Positions 8,309 to 16,417 of a DNA stretch of 41,203 nt are shown here, in pieces (position 1 is the stretch's first letter; the number at the start of each line of letters is the position of its first letter). The stretch is from Acidobacteriota bacterium (GTDB taxonomy: Bacteria; Acidobacteriota; Terriglobia; Terriglobales; Acidobacteriaceae), in the NCBI GenBank assembly GCA_003224905.1, contig QIAA01000056.1, positions 1 through 41,203 of the forward strand, read 5' to 3'. The notes beneath the pieces are model-generated. The model had not been told where the DNA came from, made no database searches, and saw nothing but the letters and a program-made list of their open reading frames with translations. Made by a program: the position numbers and the translations under genes.

Positions 8309-10957
8309 CTACTTCAAATGCTCCACCAGAAATAAATCGGACAAATTTCGGGTATATCCGAAAACATAGTGCTGTTCATCGGAAGAAATGAGAGGACACG
8401 CCGCGCCAATCACCCCCGCGAGGTCCGCGGGGCTGAACGTCTTCCATGCGGTGCGGGCGCCTGTCTGAACGTCCAGGCGCGAAACTGGACATGAGGTGTC
8501 CCCGCGAACTCCGACCAATAACGTCTGCCCATCTTTGGTCCAGCGCAACGGCAGATCTCCGGGTTGTGAACCCTTCATCAATTGTGGTTCGCCCCCATCG
8601 ATGGGTACCAACGCAATTCCATCATTGCCGATGGCGGCAATACGTTTGCCCTCTGGCGAGAGTGAACGGGACCGCACGTTAAACCCTTCTGGAGTTATGG
8701 CGCGAGGCTGCGCACCATCCATATCCATGACATAGACCCGCGAAGCGTGACCGGGTTCGTGTCCATCGAATACAAGCCTTTTGGAGTCGGGAAAGAACTG
8801 GCCGAAGTTAGGAATCACCTTGCCGGTCGAGATTGAGCGTTGCTGTCCCACGCCGGTCGGAAGGAGTACGAAGTCTGGAGGCGACATGTTCTGGCGCAAC
8901 ACTAGAGCCCATTTGCCATCGGGCGAAAGCGCGCGCGAAGATCCCTGGCCGAGACGAACGGCGGATGCGCCATTGGTCTCACGCGTGAACACCGCATACT
9001 CACCGCCACCCGCTTCTCCGGCTTCGGTGAAAAGCACGACCTTTCCGTCCTCGGAGATAGCAAAAGGGACAGTCCAATCCTGCCAGCTCAGGTCGCGTTC
9101 TTTGCTTTCGCCCGCAGCGAGGCCGATCGCGCCAGCACGCATGGCGTCACGCGAAATCAGAGCGCGGCCGTCCACTCCGGCATCATGGAGCGTGAGTGTA
9201 CCCGGAGCGCTGAGCAACTCGCGGGCTTTGCCTGACAAATTAACGCCGCGCAGCGAGCGGCTGAATCCGGTGGCCGTGGCAGTAAACCAGACCTCGTCGC
9301 CCGAGGGTGACCAAGCCAGTCCGAAAGCGCTCGCCCAGCGCTCCGTCAGGTCTGATTTCTTTCCGTGGAGGTCGATAACACTGGTGAATCCGCCATCATC
9401 GCCGAGGAGCGGATGATCGATGAAGGCCAGACGATCACTTTTTGGGGAGAAGCGCAGATTACTGATCCAGCCAGGAGTTTCGTACAACAGGGTGCCAATC
9501 GGGTACTGCAGACGTCTCTTGCCATCGGCCACTTGAACGACCGCCAGCGCACTGCCATCGGGAGTCCAATCAGCCTCCTCAACGTTGTCCAGCAAATCGC
9601 GCGGAGCATCCGCGCCGATGGAAAGGCGAGCCAGCGTCCCGACATGCGTGAATGAGTTGTCGCTGACGCGAAAGCGATGCAATATGGCCATTTGTCCCGC
9701 GGACGAAACTGCCAGCACTTTCGTTTGGGAAAGTCCCAGATCGCGGGATTCGGTCGAATTGGCAGAACTGATAAAGATGCTCTGCGGATCCCCTTCCCAA
9801 GATGCGCTGTAAATAGCCGAGCGAGGGTCAGGCGCAAAGCGGGCCGCAATCAGGGCACCGCGCCGAAAAGTTAGTTCGCGAAAAGTTGGCACCGGAGGCG
9901 TGGCAGATCGCTGGCCTGTAAGAAATGCGACCACAGCTGTCGCGATCAGCAGCAGCAAAACTGCAGCACTGATCAGAGCCATGCGCGTGCGCTTCATGCT
10001 CGGCAGGGTGCCGGCTTTAGAACTTTCTGTGATCGAAGCCGTGGCCGGCTCCGCCGTCGCGGCCAGCTGCCGTGCGGACGGATGCCTGTCGCGCTGCAGC
10101 CGTTTGAGATCGGCGCGGATTTCAGCGGCGCTCTGATAGCGCAGGTCGCGGTCCTTTTCGAGGGCCTTGTTGACGATGCGTTCCAGTTCGGGCGGCAGTT
10201 CGGGATTCAGTTGGACCGGTGCGATTGCCGGCTTGTTCAGAATGGCGTTGAAGATTGCCGCCGATGTACTTCCCTCAAACGGCAGCCGCCCCGTAGACAT
10301 TTCGTATAGCACTACGCCGAAAGAGAACACATCGCTGCGCGCGTCCAGTTCTTCGCCCAGCGCCTGCTCGGGGCTCATGTATGCGACGGTACCGAGCGCC
10401 GAACCAGGCGACGTCAGGTGCTCCAGGTTCACGCCGACCGTCGGTCCTGCGGTGACGCCAGTGCCTTCTGCGACTTTGAGCCGCTCCGATACGACTTTTG
10501 CCAGACCGAAATCGAGAATCTTGGCATGACCCAATCGCGTAACGAAAATGTTCGCCGGCTTGATGTCGCGATGAACGATGCTCTTGGAATGGGCTGCTTC
10601 GAGCGCTTCCGCGATCTCGATCGCCAGGGTGAGAAGAAGGCTGGTTTCGAGCGGACGGTGCGTGATGCGGTGCTTCAAGGTCACGCCATCCAGAAATTCC
10701 ATCGCGATGAAGGACTGACCTTCATCGTTGCCGATCTCGTAAATGGTGCAGATGTTTGGATGGTTCAGAGCAGAGGCGGCGCGGGCTTCGCGGCGAAAAC
10801 GCTCCAGCGCCTGCGAGTCCTGGGCAAGATCGTCGGGAAGAAATTTCAGCGCGACAAATCGCCTGAGCTGGGTATCTTCGGCCTTGTAAACGACACCCAT
10901 GCCTCCGCCGCCAAGTTTCTCGACAATGCGGTAGTGCGAAATGGTTTTGTCGATCAC
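8309..10957 (-). CDS. Serine/threonine protein kinase with C-terminal TolB/WD40-like propeller
   Basis: The 882-residue protein starts with a Hanks-type kinase domain (about 8-290): glycine loop [10 protein letters not shown], Lys38 in [13 protein letters not shown] with Asp131, DFG with Asp149, and an APE-like SPEQ segment. A basic stretch precedes one membrane helix (about 327-347, [18 protein letters not shown]), and the rest is a PD40/TolB-like beta-propeller ([30 protein letters not shown]). The layout is a cytoplasmic kinase with an outside propeller sensor, common in Acidobacteria. The start is a GTG at 10957, which places the kinase fold immediately at the N-terminus; no strong ribosome site is visible. 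No adjacent phosphatase or substrate gene is evident. Confidence 0.9.
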   Translation of the reverse strand: MIDKTISHYRIVEKLGGGGMGVVYKAEDTQLRRFVALKFLPDDLAQDSQALERFRREARAASALNHPNICTIYEIGNDEGQSFIAMEFLDGVTLKHRITHRPLETSLLLTLAIEIAEALEAAHSKSIVHRDIKPANIFVTRLGHAKILDFGLAKVVSERLKVAEGTGVTAGPTVGVNLEHLTSPGSALGTVAYMSPEQALGEELDARSDVFSFGVVLYEMSTGRLPFEGSTSAAIFNAILNKPAIAPVQLNPELPPELERIVNKALEKDRDLRYQSAAEIRADLKRLQRDRHPSARQLAATAEPATASITESSKAGTLPSMKRTRMALISAAVLLLLIATAVVAFLTGQRSATPPVPTFRELTFRRGALIAARFAPDPRSAIYSASWEGDPQSIFISSANSTESRDLGLSQTKVLAVSSAGQMAILHRFRVSDNSFTHVGTLARLSIGADAPRDLLDNVEEADWTPDGSALAVVQVADGKRRLQYPIGTLLYETPGWISNLRFSPKSDRLAFIDHPLLGDDGGFTSVIDLHGKKSDLTERWASAFGLAWSPSGDEVWFTATATGFSRSLRGVNLSGKARELLSAPGTLTLHDAGVDGRALISRDAMRAGAIGLAAGESKERDLSWQDWTVPFAISEDGKVVLFTEAGEAGGGEYAVFTRETNGASAVRLGQGSSRALSPDGKWALVLRQNMSPPDFVLLPTGVGQQRSISTGKVIPNFGQFFPDSKRLVFDGHEPGHASRVYVMDMDGAQPRAITPEGFNVRSRSLSPEGKRIAAIGNDGIALVPIDGGEPQLMKGSQPGDLPLRWTKDGQTLLVGVRGDTSCPVSRLDVQTGARTAWKTFSPADLAGVIGAACPLISSDEQHYVFGYTRNLSDLFLVEHLK

Positions 10958-11134
10958 AATGCGGAAGCAAAACTCTGGAGTGCAATCTTAGGGACGTGAA
11001 AGAACGTAGTCAAACAGATCAGCGCGTCCCCGGCTTCGCGTGGGGTTCAGCCCAGGCTGCGCGTTATGTCCAGCGCGCAATGACTCTGCCTTAGCCTGCA
11101 GCTTAGGGTTGACCAGGGCCCCGAAATCCGCGCA

Positions 11135-11389
11135 CTACTTGGACGGTGACGACTGATAACCTTCGATCAAATCCCGAATTTTTACTGCATCGGCTTTGCG
11201 ATGTCCGTGGCTGGCGATGGGGTCCGTACCTGCGCTTGACTCAATCAAAATGTCAGACCAGATGATCCCGGTTGAGATGTGCACAGACGCGACTTGCGAG
11301 ATGCTGATGCTCTCCTCGCTGCTGCCAAAGAACCGCGGCTTCATCCGCGACACCCGCTGGGGCGTCACCACAACGCGCGTAGGAAACAA
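11135..11389 (-). CDS. PH-like domain protein with uncertain start
   Basis: From a TTG at 11389 the frame gives 84 residues: FPTRVVVTPQRV, EESISISQVASVHI, GIIWSDILIESS, SHGHRKADAVKIRDLIE. This matches a small bacterial PH-like (bPH) family I recall from Acidobacteria. The reading frame continues upstream with protein-like sequence (VGETFAASRWTKGN, about 11390-11433), which also fits the family, and stays open to a stop at 11504-11506. That extension has no ATG, GTG or TTG. So either translation starts at an unusual codon (ATC at 11452 or CTG), or the 5' end is damaged. Function unknown. Confidence 0.6.
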   Translation of the reverse strand: MFPTRVVVTPQRVSRMKPRFFGSSEESISISQVASVHISTGIIWSDILIESSAGTDPIASHGHRKADAVKIRDLIEGYQSSPSK

Positions 11390-11493
11390 GAGATTGCCTT
11401 TGGTCCAGCGGCTGGCCGCGAACGTCTCTCCTACGGATGGTGTCTTGGAGATTGTTGGATTGGTGCTCAGAGATGATCCCCGCAGATTCCCGC

Positions 11494-11520
11494 GAACGAC
11501 GAACTACTAACGACGAGCGA
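11494..11520. repeat. Degenerate AACGACG heptamer tract
   Basis: The stretch reads GAACGACGAACTACTAACG and continues CGAGCGA. It resembles the AACGACGAACGACC tract at 771-795, here just downstream of nuoA. Confidence 0.45.
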
Positions 11521-11528
11521 CGGCGCTT

Positions 11529-11885
11529 CTAGACCCACTCCAGCGCACCCTTTTTCCAGATCCAGATATAGCCAACGATCAGGATCAGCAAAAACACCAG
11601 CATCTCAACCAATCCAAAGACTCCGAGAGCCTTGAACTTTACCGCCCACGGAAAAAGAAAAATGGTCTCTACGTCGAAGACCACAAACAGAATGGCGACG
11701 ATATAGAAGCGTACAGTGTAGCGCCCGCGAGCGCGGTCCACAGGGTCAATGCCGCACTCATAAGGCAGCAGCTTTTCCTTATGAGGATTATCCGGCCGCA
11801 CCAGTTTGGCTGCGAGCAGAGTAACCGGAATCAAAATGCCGATAAGCGCAATAAAGATGAAGATTGGAACGTAATTTTGCGGCAT
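11529..11885 (-). CDS. nuoA: NADH-quinone oxidoreductase subunit A
   Basis: This 118-residue protein has three membrane helices and the diagnostic NuoA/NDUFA3-type sequence: KEKLLPYECGIDP, RGRYTVRFYIVAILFVVFDVETIFLFPWA, and a final LLILIVGYIWIWKKGALEW. It is a membrane-arm subunit of respiratory complex I near the quinone site; the conserved Cys-Gly loop and the acidic DVE in helix 2 are intact. Length and sequence are fully normal. What is odd is the context: the next gene downstream is a PH-like protein and no nuoB or other nuo gene is in the window, so this copy is detached from a nuo operon here. Confidence 0.93.
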   Translation of the reverse strand: MPQNYVPIFIFIALIGILIPVTLLAAKLVRPDNPHKEKLLPYECGIDPVDRARGRYTVRFYIVAILFVVFDVETIFLFPWAVKFKALGVFGLVEMLVFLLILIVGYIWIWKKGALEWV

Positions 11886-11909
11886 TCAGGTTCCGAAAAG
11901 GGCAGCCTC

Positions 11910-11939
11910 AATATAACTCTCAACGTGCGGAAGCTTCAA
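11910..11939 (-). promoter_or_regulatory. Candidate promoter of nuoA
   Basis: On the minus strand TTGAAG (11939-11934) and TATATT (11915-11910) are separated by 18 bases, with the nuoA ATG about 25 bases further on. The fit to the housekeeping consensus is good, but this is by eye only. Confidence 0.4.
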
Positions 11940-11992
11940 GGGCCGACACCAAGATGACTCGGCTGAAGGACAGGCCCGGAACTCCACGGATC

Positions 11993-12883
11993 TCATCGTG
12001 CTTGTGGCGCACTCAACTTCCGCGACGACTTGACCACGGCTGACAAGTCTTCTTCACCGTAACCCTGATTGATTGCCTCTTTGAAGACAGCGAGAGCTGC
12101 CGCTGGAGTTTGCAAATCCAACTTGTGGCGTGTGCCTTCGCTGGCTGCATACGTGAGGTCCTTAGCCATCAAGCGCAGGGAGAAATTAGGACTGAAGTCT
12201 CCTGAGGCAAGGCGGGCAGCAACCCTCTTTACCATGGGGCTTCCCGGTACTCCATCAGTAAGAATGGATACCGCCTTCTCGCGATCCAGGCCCCCTGCAG
12301 TGATAAGTGCTACAGCTTCGGCGAAGGAAGCGGCCTGCACGGCAGCCATGAAGTTGTTTATCAATTTCATCAGCGCGCCACTCCCATTTGACCCGAGATG
12401 AATAACGTCACGACCGAGCACGGACAGGACTGCCTGCGCGTTAGCGAGCGCCGAGGCGGAGCCTCCCACCAGGAACAACAATTCTCCGGACTCCGCATGG
12501 GGCTTGGTACCGGTGACGGGGGCATCGAGGAAGTTGCAACTCTTGTGCGCAGCGGCTGCAGCTAGCTCCTGTATCCAGGGAACAGTCAGTGTGCTGGATT
12601 CAATCAAGGTTGATCCAGGAGCAGCGCCATTCAGGGCGCCATTTTCTCCAAGCCAAGTGTCGCGTGATGCCTGATCATCGGCAACCATGCTGATAATGAC
12701 CTCAGAGCGTTGCGCCGCCGCGCGCGGGGAATCCGCGACGTGCGCTCCGGCTTTCGCGAATGGGTCTGTTTTCGCGGTATTCCGGTTGTAGACGGTGACG
12801 GGAAAATTCGACGTGAGCAGACGGCTCGCCATTCCTGAACCCATAATGCCCAGCCCCAGAATTGCAACGCGCTGTTTAGCCAT
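11993..12883 (-). CDS. NAD(P)-dependent beta-hydroxyacid dehydrogenase (3-hydroxyisobutyrate dehydrogenase family)
   Basis: The 296-residue protein has an N-terminal Rossmann domain (ILGLGIMGSGMA, 8-19), the NRNTAKTD loop that usually favours NADP, a substrate-binding segment FLDAPVTGTKPHAESG (118-133), and the catalytic Lys173 in GALMKLINNF. The family reversibly oxidises 3-hydroxyacids such as 3-hydroxyisobutyrate, tartronate semialdehyde or gamma-hydroxybutyrate. It is the last gene of the MFS-dehydratase-AraD1 operon, starting three bases after AraD1 ends, so its substrate is probably a product or side product of that sugar-acid route. A semialdehyde reductase acting as an overflow valve is one option; this is inference. 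Confidence 0.85.
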   Translation of the reverse strand: MAKQRVAILGLGIMGSGMASRLLTSNFPVTVYNRNTAKTDPFAKAGAHVADSPRAAAQRSEVIISMVADDQASRDTWLGENGALNGAAPGSTLIESSTLTVPWIQELAAAAAHKSCNFLDAPVTGTKPHAESGELLFLVGGSASALANAQAVLSVLGRDVIHLGSNGSGALMKLINNFMAAVQAASFAEAVALITAGGLDREKAVSILTDGVPGSPMVKRVAARLASGDFSPNFSLRLMAKDLTYAASEGTRHKLDLQTPAAALAVFKEAINQGYGEEDLSAVVKSSRKLSAPQAR

Positions 12884-12886
12884 GGT

Positions 12887-13885
12887 TCACTCCAACGGAA
12901 TCGTGGGTATGAGAACGGGCGCAGATTTATCGACGCATACCGGATTGCGCAAGGGGCGCCCGAAGCCCTCAACTGCGACCTGCATCACATCGCCATCTTG
13001 CAATCGAATGCCCTCACTGAAACTCAAGCAGTCTGTGCCGAAGAAATGCACATGAACGTCACCGGGACGGCGGTGGGCTTCGTACTTAAAATGATGATGT
13101 TCGATATTTTGCAGGCTGTGGCACATCTCTGCTTCGCCGGAAGCAAACGTCTTTGACCAAAGGTCCGCCCCGCTGCGCTCAATGCTGACTTCCACTTTCA
13201 CGGATTCGAATTGCGGACTTACTACCAACTCGGGTCCGAGAGCGCAGGTTCGCAGTTTGGAGCCGGCAAGGTTGAGGTAGTTCTTTTTTTCGAAAATATG
13301 ATCGGAGAACTCATTGCCGACCGCCATCCCGATGCGTCGCGGCTGTCCGTTCGGACCTATCAAGTAGACGCCAGCGACCTCACCCTCCTCGCCGCCATCT
13401 TCGGCGTACGCCGGAATCTGCAGCGGTTCTCGGTGTGCACGCAACGTGGCACCGGTACCTTTGTAGAACCACTCCGGAGGTATCCCGGCGTATCCCGGCG
13501 CTGGGCGGCCTCCCTCTACTCCCCAGCGGAACATTTTCATGCTGTCAGTTATCTGCTCAGTCGCGGTCTCATGCATAGTTTGCCGATTGCGGGCGCTGCC
13601 GAGGTGAGTGAGGCCGGTTCCGGAAACCATGCAACGCGCCGGCTCATCAGGATGGTCAATCGGGGTGATCACCTGCCATTCAGAATGTCCGCTGTATATC
13701 GGACCATAGTCCAGCAACTCATCTGTAGCTCTCTTGTGGGCGCAATCACTCAGACTGGTGTTGGCTATGATGGCGGAGTGGGCAAGCTCGTAGATGGACA
13801 GATACGTGCTAATGAAACGCAGGTGCGGTTCCTCCACGATTGCAACCCGCCGGATTTCTCCTCTCTTGAGCTGAATCAGTCGCAT
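12887..13885 (-). CDS. AraD1/GguC-type protein: FAH-fold 2-keto-3-deoxy-L-arabinonate dehydratase candidate
   Basis: From the ATG at 13885 the protein begins MRLIQLKRGEIRRVAIVEE, the standard start of the AraD1 (formerly GguC) family; an in-frame upstream start at 13924 would add a non-conserved stretch overlapping the preceding gene. The fumarylacetoacetate-hydrolase-like C-terminal half has GEEGEVAGVYLIGPNGQP, GNEFSDHIFEKKNYLNLAGS, a FFGTDCLSFSEGI segment, and a closing VAVEGFGRPLRNPV. Characterised members convert 2-keto-3-deoxy-L-arabinonate to 2-oxoglutarate semialdehyde. It is 22 bases downstream of an acid-sugar dehydratase that would make its substrate. The cluster's semialdehyde dehydrogenase at 19781-21397 would take the product. 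Length (332 aa) is normal. Confidence 0.8.
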   Translation of the reverse strand: MRLIQLKRGEIRRVAIVEEPHLRFISTYLSIYELAHSAIIANTSLSDCAHKRATDELLDYGPIYSGHSEWQVITPIDHPDEPARCMVSGTGLTHLGSARNRQTMHETATEQITDSMKMFRWGVEGGRPAPGYAGIPPEWFYKGTGATLRAHREPLQIPAYAEDGGEEGEVAGVYLIGPNGQPRRIGMAVGNEFSDHIFEKKNYLNLAGSKLRTCALGPELVVSPQFESVKVEVSIERSGADLWSKTFASGEAEMCHSLQNIEHHHFKYEAHRRPGDVHVHFFGTDCLSFSEGIRLQDGDVMQVAVEGFGRPLRNPVCVDKSAPVLIPTIPLE

Positions 13886-13907
13886 GGTATGGCTGGCGCT
13901 TGCAGAT

Positions 13908-15080
13908 TTATTCAATGACTTCAAATTTTTCGAATGCCTCTCCTCTTATCGTCAGGCCCAAGCCGAGGAGATTTTCGTCAAGGTCTACAAATCCATCCCT
14001 GGCCCGGGGCTCGCCGTCAAAAATGTGCCAGAAAAGCTCATTTCCTACTTCCACATCAACCAATGGGAAATACTCTGCGATTGGCGAATTCAGGCTTGCC
14101 ATAACCACGTGATAGTTGTGCATCTGGCCGGCGTGAGGAACTACGGGAATCGAATATGCTTCTGCCAAAGCGGCAATCTTTCTCGCCTGGGTGATGCCGC
14201 CGACCCGGTTGGTATCGAACTGGATGTAATCCAGCGTGTGAGCCTCCAGAAGATGGCGGAAGCCCAGCAGCGTGAACTCATGTTCTCCGCCGGCGATGGG
14301 AATCTGGCCACGGGCCTTGAGTTCGGAATATCCGTGAATTTCGTCGGGAGTGACCGGCTCTTCCAGCCAGCGAAGGTGAAAAGGTTCCAGCAAAGGCAGC
14401 ATGCGCTTGGCGTAGTCGAGGGTCCAGCCCATATAGGCGTCGGCCATGACGTCGATATCATCGCCCACGGCCTCACGCACGGTGCGCACCAGGGCGACAT
14501 TATGTTGCATACCTTCCGCGCCATCGACTGGCCCCCAGCCGAAACGCAATTTCATGGCTTTGAAGCCTTCGTACTTATATCGCTTTGCCTCTTTCGCGAG
14601 TTCCTCCAAGTCAACGCTATAGAGTCGGCTCGCGTAAACGGGAATTCGTGGCTTTGTCTTGCCGCCAAGCAAGCGGTAAATCGGTTGCTTCGCCGATTTC
14701 CCAAGAATGTCCCAGAGAGCGATGTCCAGTGCGCTGATGGCGACCATGCCAATTCCTTTTCGGCCGAACGCCATGGTTTTGCGGTACATGTGTTGCCAGA
14801 GGAATTCGATATCCCACGGGTTCTGGCCCAGCAGTAGAGGTTTCAGATAAAGATCAATCACCTGTTTTGTGACCTGTGGGGCGAGGGCTGCGTTGCCGAT
14901 ACCTACGTGGCCATCATCGGTGAAGACTTCGACGACGAGCCATTCGTGGAAGGTGAACGTCTGCATGGAAGCTTTGGGCAGCGGCAGCAGATCCATGGGA
15001 TTCGTGCAGAAGTGCGGCGGCAATGGGACAGTCTTGCCACGCCAGCGGAAAACACGAGGCCGAATCTCTTTGATCTTCAC
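13908..15080 (-). CDS. Enolase-superfamily acid-sugar dehydratase, L-rhamnonate-dehydratase-like
   Basis: The 390-residue protein has the capping and barrel domains of the mandelate-racemase/enolase superfamily. Metal ligands are visible as Asp214 (MADAYMGW), Glu240 (WLEEPV) and Glu266 (GGEHEF). The general base is His316 (VVPHAGQ) with partner Asp289 (IQFDTNRVGG). The stretch MKLRFGWGPVDGAEGM and the His-based rather than Lys-based chemistry resemble L-rhamnonate dehydratase (RhmD). Family enzymes dehydrate aldonic acids to 2-keto-3-deoxy acids. Because AraD1 follows, a five-carbon acid such as L-arabinonate or L-lyxonate is at least as likely as rhamnonate. The GTG start overlaps the MFS stop by four bases (GTGA), showing translational coupling. 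Confidence 0.82.
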   Translation of the reverse strand: MKIKEIRPRVFRWRGKTVPLPPHFCTNPMDLLPLPKASMQTFTFHEWLVVEVFTDDGHVGIGNAALAPQVTKQVIDLYLKPLLLGQNPWDIEFLWQHMYRKTMAFGRKGIGMVAISALDIALWDILGKSAKQPIYRLLGGKTKPRIPVYASRLYSVDLEELAKEAKRYKYEGFKAMKLRFGWGPVDGAEGMQHNVALVRTVREAVGDDIDVMADAYMGWTLDYAKRMLPLLEPFHLRWLEEPVTPDEIHGYSELKARGQIPIAGGEHEFTLLGFRHLLEAHTLDYIQFDTNRVGGITQARKIAALAEAYSIPVVPHAGQMHNYHVVMASLNSPIAEYFPLVDVEVGNELFWHIFDGEPRARDGFVDLDENLLGLGLTIRGEAFEKFEVIE

Positions 15081-16339
15081 CAGGCTCCTGAATAACTCAT
15101 TTTTCTTTGCAGGCTCAGTGGCCGGACGGTCGGTATCGTCGCGAGTATCAGCAAAAAGGCGGCGACGTGAAACGTTCCCGCGAGCGTGAAAACAAGTCCA
15201 TAGCCAAAGCCGTGGTCTAGCAAGTAGCCGGCGAGTTGCCCGAAGGCGATGCCACCGATAGCTCCGCCGAAGCCCACTAAGCCGGCGATGGATCCGACAA
15301 TCCTGCGAGGAAAGAGATCAGCCGGCAAGACCATGATCAAAGTTGACCAGGACTGCTGGCCAAAATACGCGAGACTAAAGATGGCCAGCGCCCATGAAAC
15401 TGGAACGTGGGTCACAAGAATCACCGTGGGCATTACGGCAGCACTCAACCCAAGCGCAATCTTCCGGGCACTGCCCAACGACACCCGACGCCGAACCAAA
15501 TAGCTCGAGAACCCGCCGCCCAGCAGACAGCCAAGCCCTGCCGCGGCGTAAGGAATCCATGCGAAGGTACCCACCGCCTTTACGTTGAAGCCGCGGGCAT
15601 CGTACAAATATTTTGGCAGCCAAAAGAGGTAGAAGTACCAGGCGGCATCCGTCAGGAACTTGGCAAAGATCAAGCCCCATGACTCACGAAGTCGCAGCAA
15701 GTCCATCCAACGCGCGGAATCAGGGGCCGCGATGTGGTTTAGCGCTCGATCGGCGTTTGCAGAATCGTTTTGCGAGAAATAAGTCCTCCTCCACCAAAGT
15801 GTCCAGAGCAACCCCAGGCCGCCGGTGATGGGAAATATCCAACGCCAGTTCAGAGTCGTGAGGATGATTGCGATCAGAGGAGGTGCGACTACGGCGCCAG
15901 CCGCAGTGCCAGCATTGATAATGCCCATGGCGGTGGCTCGGTGATTGACCGTGAACCATTCCGCAACGGCCCGGGTAGCTGCGGGAAAGCCGCCGCCCTC
16001 TCCCATTCCGAGCAAGAACCTGCTTACTGCCAGCATGGCAAAGCTTGTCGCAAGAGCATGACTAGCGCAGGCCAAGGACCAGAAGACCATGATGACAGTG
16101 AATCCCAATCGGGTTCCGAGCGTGTCAACCAGTTTTCCTCCTCCGGCATACATGAACGCATAAGAAACCAAGAATGCCGACTGCAGAGTCGAGAACTGTT
16201 CGTTGGACAGAGGGATATCTTTGGCGATCGCACTCACGGCAACCGGTAGTGTCTGACGATCGAGATAGCTGACCGCGATCGCGGCGCTCACCAAGAAAGC
16301 AATTCGCCAGTTACGGAATGGTTCGGCTTCGCCTTTCAT
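15077..16339 (-). CDS. MFS transporter, hexuronate/anion:cation symporter type
   Basis: The 420-residue protein has about twelve membrane helices and MFS motifs: SYLDRQTLPVA in helix 1, GKLVDTLGTRLG in loop 2-3, and RFLLGMGEGGGFPAATRAVAEWF, which is typical of the anion:cation symporter group (ExuT, GudP, RhmT-like). These carry sugar acids in symport with protons. It is the first gene of a four-gene minus-strand operon with an acid-sugar dehydratase, AraD1 and a reductase, so it most likely imports the sugar acid. The start ATG at 16339 lies about 65 bases downstream of a TTGACA box embedded in a TTGTCAACAA palindrome. Confidence 0.85.
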   Translation of the reverse strand: MKGEAEPFRNWRIAFLVSAAIAVSYLDRQTLPVAVSAIAKDIPLSNEQFSTLQSAFLVSYAFMYAGGGKLVDTLGTRLGFTVIMVFWSLACASHALATSFAMLAVSRFLLGMGEGGGFPAATRAVAEWFTVNHRATAMGIINAGTAAGAVVAPPLIAIILTTLNWRWIFPITGGLGLLWTLWWRRTYFSQNDSANADRALNHIAAPDSARWMDLLRLRESWGLIFAKFLTDAAWYFYLFWLPKYLYDARGFNVKAVGTFAWIPYAAAGLGCLLGGGFSSYLVRRRVSLGSARKIALGLSAAVMPTVILVTHVPVSWALAIFSLAYFGQQSWSTLIMVLPADLFPRRIVGSIAGLVGFGGAIGGIAFGQLAGYLLDHGFGYGLVFTLAGTFHVAAFLLILATIPTVRPLSLQRKMSYSGAW

Positions 16340-16402
16340 GCGGGCTTAAAAAGCCAGGGCAGTAAACGTTTGCCCGAGCAAGCTAATGAAGTTGTTTCCG
16401 GC

Positions 16403-16412
16403 TTGTCAACAA
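16403..16412. promoter_or_regulatory. Candidate GntR/FCD operator in the MFS operon promoter
   Basis: TTGTCAACAA lies in the 78-base gap between the sortilin-like gene stop and the MFS start. On the minus strand it contains a consensus TTGACA -35 box (16409-16404), so a bound protein would block the promoter. Similar decamers occur at 26025, 26230 and 29381. Confidence 0.4.
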
Positions 16413-16417
16413 TTCCT

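Noticed and set aside
13483..13502. Tandem ten-base duplication (TATCCCGGCG twice) in the AraD1 gene as a possible frameshift
   Set aside because: The family normally reads GRPAPG...PEWFYKGTG here and the frame and length are kept, so this is ordinary coding sequence.
13884..14837. A 317-residue open frame on the plus strand
   Set aside because: It lies opposite the acid-sugar dehydratase, whose active-site residues are all present on the minus strand; the plus-strand translation has no recognisable domain.
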